From the NCBI GenBank assembly GCA_024234055.1, contig JACKOW010000004.1:266939-330938 (forward strand): DNA of 64,000 bases. The letters are read 5' to 3'. Shown here one piece after another: positions 35,421-45,966 of this stretch. Below the pieces are notes generated by a model. That model ran no database searches. It saw only the letters and a list, made by a program, of their open reading frames with translations, and was not told where the DNA came from. The stretch comes from Rhodanobacteraceae bacterium. GTDB taxonomy: Bacteria; Pseudomonadota; Gammaproteobacteria; Xanthomonadales; SZUA-5. The position numbers and the translations under genes are program-made. Each line of letters starts with the position of its first letter. Position 1 is the first letter of the stretch.

Positions 35421-36799
35421 GCGTGCGCCAGGCGCTGGCCACCACTGCGGCCCGGGCCGCCTTGTTTCACGTCGCCCTGTTCTGCTCGGTCGCGGCCATC
35501 GCCATCGGTCTGGTGTACGTGCAGACGATGACGGTCACCGACCGCGAAACGCATGCGGCGCTGAACGAACAGGTACTGGGCTTGAACGAGGTCTTTGCCG
35601 ATGGCGGCTCCGGCGCGCTCGTCGATGCCATCAACGAACGCACCCGGCTGGCGATAGATCCGGAAGCACTGTACGCGCTGTGGAACGGGCAAGGGCAATT
35701 GCTGGCTGGCAATGTCGCCATCCCCTTTCCGGGCGTCACCGCGGCACCGACACTGATCAGTTTCAATCTGGAACTGCCCAGCGGGGAACAACACACCGCC
35801 AGCGCCCTGATCAGCCGACTCGCGGATGATTCGACGCTGCTGGTGGGGCGCGATGTCGAGGGACGCTTGCGCAGCCGCGGCGCCGTGCTCTGGACCGCCA
35901 GCCTGAGCCTGCTGCTGGTGGCCGCCGTGGTGGTCGGCAGCGCCTGGTGGGCCGGTCGGCGATTGCTGAAACGGGTCGATGCCGTGGCCTCGACCACCGC
36001 GCGCATCGCCGCTGGCGAGATGCAGCAGCGATTGACAGTCAGTCTGGCCGATGACGAATTCGACCGACTTTCCGGCGCCGTCAACGCGATGCTGGAGCGC
36101 ATCGAGGATCTGACCGGCGGATTGCGCACCGTGATCGACTCCATCGCACACGATCTGCGTATCCCGCTGATGCACGCGCGCCAGGCACTGGAATCGGCGG
36201 CAGAAAGCGCGAATGCCGATTCGCAGCAGGATCTGCAGACCGTCGGGCGCGAACTGGAAACCCTGCAACAGGTGATCAACGCCCTGCTGCACATTGCCCA
36301 GGCCGAATCCGGCGCAGCGCGCGAGCAATGGCAGGCACTGTCGCTGGCCGATCTGGCGCGCGATGCCGTCGAATTGTTCGAGCCGGTGGCCGAGGAATGC
36401 GGCCTGACCCTGAGCTTTTTCGAAGACGACCCCGCGCAAGTGCTGGGACATCCGCAACTGCTGGCCCAGGCCCTGGTCAATCTGATCGACAACGCCATCA
36501 AGTTCTCACCCACCGGCAGTCGCATCAGCGTGCGCACCGAGCGCACCGTTGATCTGGTGCGGGTGATGGTCAGCGATCAGGGGCCGGGCATCCCCGAGGG
36601 CGAGCGCATGCGCGTACAGCAGCGCTTCGTGCGCCTGGTCGGCGCCGACGTTGTGCCTGGATCGGGGTTGGGCTTGAGTCTGGTCGCCGCCATCGCCCGC
36701 TTGCACCGCGGCAGATTCCTGCTGGAAGACGCCCATCCGGGCCTGCGGGCAGTGCTGGAGCTCGCGCGCGGGGGCGATGCGATATCCCGCCATCCTTGA
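35417..36799 (+). CDS. Membrane sensor histidine kinase
   Basis: The GTG at 35417 overlaps the regulator stop (GTGA). Two membrane helices (about residues 12-38 and 155-180) enclose a periplasmic sensor region of about 115 residues. A HAMP linker precedes the phospho-acceptor His at about 245 in SIAHDLRIPL. The ATPase part has NLIDNAIKFS, DQGPGIPEGE and GSGLGLSLV. It phosphorylates the response regulator encoded just upstream. Confidence 0.95.
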   Translation: MSVRQALATTAARAALFHVALFCSVAAIAIGLVYVQTMTVTDRETHAALNEQVLGLNEVFADGGSGALVDAINERTRLAIDPEALYALWNGQGQLLAGNVAIPFPGVTAAPTLISFNLELPSGEQHTASALISRLADDSTLLVGRDVEGRLRSRGAVLWTASLSLLLVAAVVVGSAWWAGRRLLKRVDAVASTTARIAAGEMQQRLTVSLADDEFDRLSGAVNAMLERIEDLTGGLRTVIDSIAHDLRIPLMHARQALESAAESANADSQQDLQTVGRELETLQQVINALLHIAQAESGAAREQWQALSLADLARDAVELFEPVAEECGLTLSFFEDDPAQVLGHPQLLAQALVNLIDNAIKFSPTGSRISVRTERTVDLVRVMVSDQGPGIPEGERMRVQQRFVRLVGADVVPGSGLGLSLVAAIARLHRGRFLLEDAHPGLRAVLELARGGDAISRHP

Positions 36800-36903
36800 G
36801 GAGATCATACGACGGCCGCTGAGCCGAAAGACAGTGCCAGCGCTTGTCGATGGCCGGCCTCTGCTAGCGTTTGTCATGCCCGCCCCACAACGAAAACCGA
36901 CCC

Positions 36904-38328
36904 ATGACGACTTCAGCTCCGGCTGCAGATACACCCGAGAACTCCTCAAGCTCCAACCCCTTGCCACTGGGTGACTGGAGCGGAAGCATCCAGTACGGAC
37001 AGAGTCAGGTGCCGATCGTGCTGCATCTGCAGCTCGCCGCCGGCGGCCTGAGCGGCACGTTGGACTATCCGCGCCATCACCAATTCGGATTGCCCATCCG
37101 CGAGTTGCACTACTACGACACTCACCTGCGTTTCTCCACACGATCCTTCGGCGACTTCCGCGGACTTTGGACCGAGGATCGCCAGCGTATCGAGGGCGGT
37201 TTCGGTGAGGGCGAATCGCAACACCCGCTGACGCTGCAGCCCGGCAGCAATTGCTACCCAAGCGCGCGCCGCCCCCAGACGCCGCAAGCGCCCTACCCTT
37301 ATCGGAACGAAGAGCTGACCGTCGAGCATCCGGCGGCGCCAAGCACCTTGGCCGGCACCCTGTCCTTGCCAGACTCTGGCACGATCCGCGCCGTGATCCT
37401 GCTGATCACCGGCAGCGGCGCCATGGACCGCGATCAGACCGTGTTCGAGCACAAGCCCTTCTGGGTGTTGGCCGATTTTCTCAGCCGCGCCGGCTACGCT
37501 GTGCTGCGCCTTGACGATCGCGGCGTCGGCGCTTCCACTGGCGATCGTTCCGCGCTGACCATGGACGATGAATTGGCCGATATGTCCATTGCACTGGACC
37601 ATCTGCGCGGTCGCGCAGATCTGGCCAGCCTGCCCCTGGGCCTGATCGGCCACAGCATGGGCGCGCTCACCGCCATGCGCCTGGCCGCCAGGAGAACAGA
37701 TCTGGCTTTCATCATCTCCTTGGCCGGCCCGGCCCAGCCACTGGGCCCGGTCTTTGCGGAGCGTGAATGCCAGGCGCTGAGCGCCACAGGTATCAACCCG
37801 GACGTCATCGACCGGCACCGTGCCTTCACGCTGGCACTGTACGCGCATCTGCAGAACCTGGCGTTCGACGAGCCCATTACCGCGGCGCAGATCGAGTTGC
37901 TGGCCCAGCATACCGGCGCGCAGCGCACCGCCACCGTTCAGCGGCAGGCGGACTGGATTGCCCGCTTCAACCTGCCGTGGTTCAGATCAGCGCTTGCGCA
38001 GGATCCTGCCGATTTCCTGACCCGCATTCAGTGCCCCTTCCTGGCTCTCGGCGGCAGCCAAGACACCCAGGTACCCAGCCAAAGCAGCCTGGGCGTGATG
38101 AACGCGCTGCTGGCGCAGCGCCAGCATCCAGACTTCCAGACCATCGAGCTGAAAGCCTTGAACCACCTGTTCCAGACCTGCATTACCGGAGGCGTCGAGG
38201 AATACGCCGCCATCGAAGAGACCTTCGCCCCGGCGGCGATGAATCAGATCCGCGACTGGCTGGACCAGCGCACCCCAACAGCCATGGCTGCGGATCACCC
38301 GTGGGCAAACTCTCGAGATTACCCATGA
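36904..38328 (+). CDS. Alpha/beta hydrolase of the serine aminopeptidase type
   Basis: The ATG at 36904 gives 474 residues; an in-frame TTG 33 bases upstream is less likely. The N-terminal 130 residues are a beta-rich domain. The hydrolase core has LLITGSGAMDRD, a GHSMG elbow with Ser at about 251, and GGSQDTQVP followed by KALNHLFQ for acid and base. There is no signal peptide, so it is probably cytoplasmic. A distant relative with a signal peptide is at 62551. The substrate is unknown; the ester or peptide class is inference. Confidence 0.82.
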   Translation: MTTSAPAADTPENSSSSNPLPLGDWSGSIQYGQSQVPIVLHLQLAAGGLSGTLDYPRHHQFGLPIRELHYYDTHLRFSTRSFGDFRGLWTEDRQRIEGGFGEGESQHPLTLQPGSNCYPSARRPQTPQAPYPYRNEELTVEHPAAPSTLAGTLSLPDSGTIRAVILLITGSGAMDRDQTVFEHKPFWVLADFLSRAGYAVLRLDDRGVGASTGDRSALTMDDELADMSIALDHLRGRADLASLPLGLIGHSMGALTAMRLAARRTDLAFIISLAGPAQPLGPVFAERECQALSATGINPDVIDRHRAFTLALYAHLQNLAFDEPITAAQIELLAQHTGAQRTATVQRQADWIARFNLPWFRSALAQDPADFLTRIQCPFLALGGSQDTQVPSQSSLGVMNALLAQRQHPDFQTIELKALNHLFQTCITGGVEEYAAIEETFAPAAMNQIRDWLDQRTPTAMAADHPWANSRDYP

Positions 38329-38498
38329 ACCTCTCCCCCAGAGAAGCCCTTCAACTCGAGATGCGCCGCGCTTACCATGACGGCGCGCCGGGCATCCTGG
38401 TGTCCGGGCTGGAACCAGGGCGCTGGGTCATTGAGCTGCGCTCACTTCGCTGGATGGGCATCTTGATTTTGTTAGGCAGCCCTGACTTGCAGGATTGA
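38325..38498 (+). pseudogene. Truncated remnant of a small gene
   Basis: A start codon overlaps the previous stop (ATGA) and the first 29 residues (MNLSPREALQLEMRRAYHDG onward) look like a conserved N-terminus leading into a membrane helix, as far as VSGL. The remaining 28 codons look unrelated and reach a stop. I read it as a gene cut by a rearrangement soon after codon 29; family identity is from memory of similar N-termini and is not certain. Confidence 0.5.
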
Positions 38499-38585
38499 CG
38501 CATTCGGCGCTGACTTGCGAAGGCGCCAGAGACTGAGTCAGTCTTGGCGACAAGATCTTCACAACAAACGTCTAGAGGAGATTTC

Positions 38586-39065
38586 ATGAAGGGGATCTTC
38601 CTGATTCTTCTGGCTGCCGTTTGTTTCCACGGCAGGGGCTTCGCCGAGACACCCCAGAATTCACCCTTGTTCGGCAGGTGGGCGGTGGATACGGCGCGAT
38701 TGCCGATGCCACCCGAGGCCAGGCCCCAGCGCGTGACGATCAGCTTTGCGCAGGAGGAATCGGGGCGCCTGATGACCCAGGTGGAAGTCATTGATCCCAC
38801 GGGCACGGCGCTGTTGGCAGAGGGTCTCACCCCGCTGGATGGGACACCCACGCCGGTCAAGTCGAATTTCGAGGCGGACATATCCGCCACCACCATGCCC
38901 ACGCCAGATGTGCTGATCATGCAACTGGCCAAGAACGGCGAACCGGCCTCAACGCGCATCTATGCGGTGGCTGCGGATGGTCAGTCGATGATCGAGACCG
39001 TGGCTTACTTCGGCCCGGACGGTCAGCCGGTCTCGCGCAAGAACTATTTCTCGCGCATTCCCTAG
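38586..39065 (+). CDS. Exported protein of unknown function, 159 aa
   Basis: The ATG at 38586 follows AGAGGAG and starts a signal peptide (MKGIFLILLAAVCFHGRGFA). The mature part has GRWAVDTARLPMPPEARPQR near the start and alternates hydrophobic strands, suggesting a lipocalin-like or beta-sandwich protein. I do not recognise the family. It lies between the remnant and a DUF2306 gene on the same strand. Confidence 0.78.
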   Translation: MKGIFLILLAAVCFHGRGFAETPQNSPLFGRWAVDTARLPMPPEARPQRVTISFAQEESGRLMTQVEVIDPTGTALLAEGLTPLDGTPTPVKSNFEADISATTMPTPDVLIMQLAKNGEPASTRIYAVAADGQSMIETVAYFGPDGQPVSRKNYFSRIP

Positions 39066-39131
39066 CCCGCTTCGGTCTTCGCTACCCCACACCGCGCCAG
39101 CGACGGCGCTCTCAGTTGTTGAGGTGAGTCC

Positions 39132-39815
39132 ATGCAAACCGTGCAACGCTCATCCATGGGGCGCCTTGCCCGTCGCATCGTCTGGACGGTGGCGTGGATG
39201 GCGCTGGGCCTGCTCAGCGTGCAGTTCCTGCTGGAGGTGTACGCCAAGTACCACGAGACGGCGGCGGAAACCTACGACATGTTCCTGTCACGCCGTGGCT
39301 GGCTGTGGACGCATCTGGCGGGCGGAACGATCACCATCGTTCTGGGGCCACTGCAATTTCTGAGTCGCTGGCCGCGGGTCTACCCGCGTTTGCACCGCTG
39401 GGCTGGCCGGGTGTACCTGCTCGGCATGTTGATTGCGGCGACCGGCGCCACCGGCTTGATCGCCACCTCGCCAGCGCCCATGGAGATCCGCACGGCCTTC
39501 GCTGCGACGCAACTGGCATGGCTGAGCACAGCGCTGATCGCACTGGTGGCAATCTACCGCGGTCAGGTCACCGTACACCGACGCTGGATGAGCCGTCACT
39601 ACCTGGTCACCCTCTCACCCATCAGCTTCCGGATGCTGCTGCCGGCAAGCATCGCCATCGGCCTTGTCCCCGCGCCGACCCTGATCGCCACGCTGCTGTT
39701 GTTGAGCTGGGCGCTGCCTCTGCTATTGATCGAGGGCGTATTCCGCAGCCTCGAGCTGGTGCGTAAACCGGCCCTTGCAGAGGCCCGAGGTGCCGGCAAC
39801 GCCGCCGCAATCTGA
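39132..39815 (+). CDS. DUF2306 integral membrane protein
   Basis: The 227-residue protein has about seven hydrophobic segments. LHRWAGRVYLLGMLIAATGA and VHRRWMSRHYLVTLSPISFR carry the paired His/Arg pattern of DUF2306, a family of unknown function with possible haem or quinone-linked roles. GAGGTG precedes the ATG. Confidence 0.85.
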   Translation: MQTVQRSSMGRLARRIVWTVAWMALGLLSVQFLLEVYAKYHETAAETYDMFLSRRGWLWTHLAGGTITIVLGPLQFLSRWPRVYPRLHRWAGRVYLLGMLIAATGATGLIATSPAPMEIRTAFAATQLAWLSTALIALVAIYRGQVTVHRRWMSRHYLVTLSPISFRMLLPASIAIGLVPAPTLIATLLLLSWALPLLLIEGVFRSLELVRKPALAEARGAGNAAAI

Positions 39816-39877
39816 GCACAAACCAGGATGTAGGGACGCTCCACAGCTGCACCAGTGCGGTGGCCGACTGCCTGGTG

Positions 39878-40399
39878 TCAATCCACCAGCTCACAGCCTT
39901 CCGGCCACAGCCCGTAGCGGCGGGTGTCGCCGATGCTGTCGGGACTGCGTTCGTCCTGGGTCACGGTGAGATCGAGGTCGCTTTCGATGCCTAACTGGCC
40001 GGCCTGCCAGTCACCCATGCTGATGGTCCCGGGATAGGGATTGACGCTGCAGGGCGACTGGTAGCGATCGAGTTTGCGCCACTCGCGCAGGTCGGCGATC
40101 TCCAGGATGGGGTGACCCTCACCGACCGAGATCAGGGCCAGCCAGCGGCCATCGGGCGAGGCCTTGATCTCGGCGACTTGATGCAGTTCGGTGACGTCAC
40201 AGCCGAGCTTCCGCGGCTCGGCATCGGCGCACTGCAGACGCCAGCAGGCCGGTGTTTCATCGCGGCGTACGTCCACTTCAATCGTGCAGCCGTCGGGCAG
40301 TTTGGCGCTGAGCGTCTTCGCCGAGTCTTCGGCCAGGACTTGAGTGCCCAACGTCAGCACCGCCATTCCGAACATGAAACGAGTCGTCGAACTGATCAT
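39878..40399 (-). CDS. Exported protein of unknown function, 173 aa
   Basis: The ATG at 40399 has GGAG upstream and begins MISSTTRFMFGMAVLTLGTQ, a signal peptide cleaved near VLAED. The mature part has four or more cysteines (DGCTIEV, PACWRLQC, LGCDVTE) and a stretch PDGRWLALISVGEGHPILEI that resembles one blade of a beta-propeller. The function is unknown. It is convergent with the DUF2306 gene. Confidence 0.75.
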   Translation of the reverse strand: MISSTTRFMFGMAVLTLGTQVLAEDSAKTLSAKLPDGCTIEVDVRRDETPACWRLQCADAEPRKLGCDVTELHQVAEIKASPDGRWLALISVGEGHPILEIADLREWRKLDRYQSPCSVNPYPGTISMGDWQAGQLGIESDLDLTVTQDERSPDSIGDTRRYGLWPEGCELVD

Positions 40400-40467
40400 C
40401 GCGTGTCTCCGTAGCCAATGTAGCTGGGTCCAGGCGCAGCTGCGAAACAAGACGCCCGGTTGGGCTC

Positions 40468-40510
40468 CCCTGTCACGTAGATCGCTGCGCGCTCAACGTG
40501 ACCTACATTC
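40468..40510. repeat. Partial copy of the GTAGGTCACGT palindromic repeat
   Basis: TGTCACGTAGATCG and CAACGTGACCTACA are opposed as in the inner part of the composite repeats at 28426 and 60998, but the CCATGAACCC ends are missing. It lies between prpF and the exported-protein gene. Confidence 0.5.
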
Positions 40511-40520
40511 CGGATAAGGT

Positions 40521-41699
40521 CTATTGGCCTGGTACGCGTACCCAGCCTTCCATGAGGATACGTGCGCTGCGGCTCATCACGGCCTTGGTCACGGCCCATT
40601 GCCCGTTGACCTGGGTGGCCTGCGCACCCACGCGCAGGGTACCGGAGGGATGCCCGAAGCGCACGGCCTGGCGCTCGCCACCACCGGCAGCCAGATTGAC
40701 CAGTGTGCCCGGCACCGAGGCGGCAACGGCGATCGCCACCGCGCAGGTCGCCATCATGGCGTGGTGCAGCTTGCCCATTGACAGCGCCCGCACCAGCACA
40801 TCGGTATCGGCCGCGGCGATGGTCTTGCCGCTGGAAGCCAGGTATTCAGCCGGCGGCGCCACGAAGGCAAGCTTCGGTGTGTGCTGGCGGGTCTGCGCTT
40901 CGGCCAGATCCTTGATCAGCCCCATCTTCAAGGCGCCGTGTGCACGGATGGTTTCCAGGCGCGCCAGCAAGGCAGCATCGCTGTTGATGTCATTCTGCAG
41001 CTCGGTGCCTTTCAGGCCCAGATCGGCAGCGCGCAGGAAGATGGTCGGGATACCGGCGGTGATCATCGTGGCCTGAAAACTGCCCACGCCGGGCACCTCC
41101 AGCGTATCGATCAGATGTCCGCTGGGAAACAGCGCGCCGCCATCGTCATCATCGGCCGGATCCATGAACTCCAACACGATCTCGGCGGCCGGAAAGGTCA
41201 CGCCGTCCAGTTCGAAATCGCCGGTTTCCTGCACCTGACCATTGCTGATCGGCACATGGGCGATGATGGTCTTGCCGATATTGGCCTGCCAGATGCGCAG
41301 TACGGCGACGCCGTTGTCGGGAATGCGCGACGGATCCACCAGACCTGCAGCAATGGCAAAGGGCCCGGCGGCCGAACTCAGATTGCCGCAATTGCCGGAC
41401 CAATCGACAAAGGGCTGATCGATGGAGACCTGACCGTAAAGGTAGTCAATGTCGTGATCGGGTTCCGATGAGCGGCTGATGATCACGCACTTGCTGGTAC
41501 TGGAGGTAGCGCCGCCCATGCCATCGGTGTGCTTGCCATAAGGATCCGGGCTGCCGATCACGCGCAGCAACAGCGCATCCCGCGCAGGCCCCGGCACCTG
41601 GGCCGCGGGCGGGAGGTCTTCGAGGCGGAAGAACACCCCCTTGCTGGTACCGCCGCGCATGTATGTGGCGGGGATGCGAATCTGGGCAGGAGCTGACAT
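40521..41699 (-). CDS. prpF: PrpF, AcnD-accessory aconitate isomerase
   Basis: The 392-residue protein starts at the ATG at 41699 with IRIPATYMRGGTSKGVFF, the hallmark of PrpF. GMGGATSSTSKCVII and WSGNCGNLSSAAGPFAI carry the two conserved cysteine regions of this diaminopimelate-epimerase-fold family. PrpF isomerises the product of AcnD so that the 2-methylcitrate cycle can use the AcnD route for propionate breakdown. acnD is two genes upstream on the same strand. The cycle's PrpB and PrpC are not in this window. Confidence 0.93.
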   Translation of the reverse strand: MSAPAQIRIPATYMRGGTSKGVFFRLEDLPPAAQVPGPARDALLLRVIGSPDPYGKHTDGMGGATSSTSKCVIISRSSEPDHDIDYLYGQVSIDQPFVDWSGNCGNLSSAAGPFAIAAGLVDPSRIPDNGVAVLRIWQANIGKTIIAHVPISNGQVQETGDFELDGVTFPAAEIVLEFMDPADDDDGGALFPSGHLIDTLEVPGVGSFQATMITAGIPTIFLRAADLGLKGTELQNDINSDAALLARLETIRAHGALKMGLIKDLAEAQTRQHTPKLAFVAPPAEYLASSGKTIAAADTDVLVRALSMGKLHHAMMATCAVAIAVAASVPGTLVNLAAGGGERQAVRFGHPSGTLRVGAQATQVNGQWAVTKAVMSRSARILMEGWVRVPGQ

Positions 41700-41819
41700 G
41701 AGGGAAAGGCACCGGAATCGATCTTGGTAATGCGCAAGCCTGCGCAAAGCACGGCACGGCTGCAAGCCTGCCGACATGGCTGTTCAGCAACAGCCACCGA
41801 AAAGTCCGCGACCATGCCC

Positions 41820-41922
41820 GAATCGCCGCCGGGATCGCCGCTGGGATCGCCGAGTTGTACTCGGCCGCTTCTGGCCCCGGATGAGCGCAGAGCAACAGCG
41901 CCGACGGCAAGTCGGCGATCGC
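41820..41922. repeat. GATCGCCGA-type palindromic repeat, copy 2
   Basis: GGGATCGCCGAG...CTCGGC and GCCGACGGCAAGTCGGCGATC give the same two-hairpin layout as the copy at 1714. It sits between prpF and the unknown gene upstream of it, and could weaken read-through between them. Confidence 0.7.
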
Positions 41923-41937
41923 CGCACCGATGCCGGC

Positions 41938-42669
41938 TCAGCCGACGGCGCGTCGGTTGCGGTTGACCAATTGCGCGGGGTCGATGCCCTCAAAGGCGCA
42001 CAGCTCTTTCAGGCCGTACTCCATCACCGCACGTGCATGGCCAGTGACGCGGGCCAGCAGGCGGTGCATCTTGGCATCCTTCTCGTTCTTGTTCTGGCAC
42101 TGGGCGGAGTAAGTCTCGAAGGCGTTCAGTGCCAGCACCAGATCGGCGACCTGATTGGGACACTCGCAATCGACCGCGCTGACGATGTCCTGCAAGGCGG
42201 CCAGTTGCATGTCATCGAAGCGACGCATGGGCGCCGGCTGCTCGATCCGCAACAAGCCGCTCTCCGCGGGTACGGCCGCGGCAGCCGCTGCCGGCGCCTG
42301 TGTCAGATGCTTGACGATCAACCCGAGCATGTTCGACCGCAGCGCTCTGGCGCTGACCGGTGCGCGCATCAGCTGCCTTTGCGGGCCACGAAGACGCTCG
42401 ATGACGTCCCATTTGGCGAAGGCGTAGACAATGACCGTCAATTCCGGCTTGAGGGCTCTTTCAAGCTCGAGGATCGCGCTTTCCGGTGAATCTCCGAGCA
42501 ATGCCAGATCCGCCACCAGCGCATTGACCTGCACCTTGCCCGCGGCAGCCAGCAGGGCCGAGTGCTGATCAGTGGCCAGCACGATCTGCATGTTCCGCTG
42601 ATCGCCCTCGTGGGCGGTGGCTTTCAGGTATTCGGGCAGTGACGAGTGAAAAATGGCGAGATTGACCAT
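41938..42669 (-). CDS. Unknown protein encoded between prpF and acnD
   Basis: The product has 243 residues from the ATG at 42669; no clear ribosome-binding site is seen. The first 75 residues alternate strands and helices (MQIVLATDQHSALLAA, LVADLALLGD, LTVIVYAFAKW) in a way that resembles a receiver or Rossmann-like domain without a convincing phospho-acceptor site. An Ala-rich linker leads to a helical C-terminal half with AVDCECPNQVADLVLALNAF. I do not know the family. Position suggests a role in propionate metabolism or control, but repeats separate it from both neighbours. Confidence 0.65.
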   Translation of the reverse strand: MVNLAIFHSSLPEYLKATAHEGDQRNMQIVLATDQHSALLAAAGKVQVNALVADLALLGDSPESAILELERALKPELTVIVYAFAKWDVIERLRGPQRQLMRAPVSARALRSNMLGLIVKHLTQAPAAAAAAVPAESGLLRIEQPAPMRRFDDMQLAALQDIVSAVDCECPNQVADLVLALNAFETYSAQCQNKNEKDAKMHRLLARVTGHARAVMEYGLKELCAFEGIDPAQLVNRNRRAVG

Positions 42670-42789
42670 GTAGGCGGATCCGTAGCAGCAGAGGCTGCGA
42701 AGCCTGACAGCAGACCAGTCAACACCGGGTTCCGGATCAGTGAACTTCGGATGAGCACCCGGTCAAACATCGAACCGGGCGTCTGGAAT

Positions 42790-42836
42790 GGCGACGGCGC
42801 AGAGCAACAGCGCCGACTGCAAGTCGGCGATCCCAG
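42790..42836. repeat. GATCGCCGA-type palindromic repeat, partial copy 3
   Basis: GCAGAGCAACAGCGCCGACTG and GTCGGCGATCCC match the right half of the copy at 41820. The left half is missing. It ends two bases before the acnD stop codon. Confidence 0.65.
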
Positions 42837-42838
42837 TC

Positions 42839-45421
<2,583 letters not shown>

Positions 45422-45649
45422 GTGATTCCATTCGCAGCAAGACAATGACTGGCCCGCAGACGAAGGCGGGATGATCCCCAATGATAGGGCGACGCGGAAT
45501 CCGGGTTGGGTCAAATTTCGAGCAAGGCGCCGAATCCTGGCGAACAACCGTGCCCCAAACGACAATCGGCCATTCTGCGATCCTGTACAGGACCGCCGGA
45601 CACGAATCTCACCAAACATACGCTAACAAACTGATTCATAAGCCTTAAA

Positions 45650-45745
45650 AAGAAGGGGCAAGGGGCAGGGGGCAGGGGTCCAAGCTCGACGCATGATCTG
45701 AGCGTGCCGCGACATGGGGCCCCTGCCCCCGCCCCCTGCCCCTGT
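45650..45745. repeat. G-rich/C-rich inverted repeat between acnD and the GGDEF-EAL gene
   Basis: GGGGCAAGGGGCAGGGGGCA (from 45654) faces CCCCTGCCCCCGCCCCCTGC (from 45718) and could form a strong hairpin. The rest of the 545-bp divergent gap (45422-45966) would hold both promoters; an AT-richer patch with TTCATAAGCC lies near 45630. No gene is supported in it. The GGGGCA motif is related to the minisatellites found further right. Confidence 0.65.
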
Positions 45746-45966
45746 TTGATGCGCGAACAAGCGCACCGTCAGGGGCGGCATGGACTCAGACTGACGATCG
45801 AACAGTCGTGGGTCAGCGCCGAAATTGGCATGATCGGACCCCGAAGCCCAACGCGCAGGTGTCGTGTGTTCGTGATCGGCAGTATCTTTGCAGCCTTGAA
45901 CCCGCCAGGTCTCCGACCCAGCCGGCCCCTTGTTCCTGAGCACCGCTGCATGGCCCGAGAAGCGCA

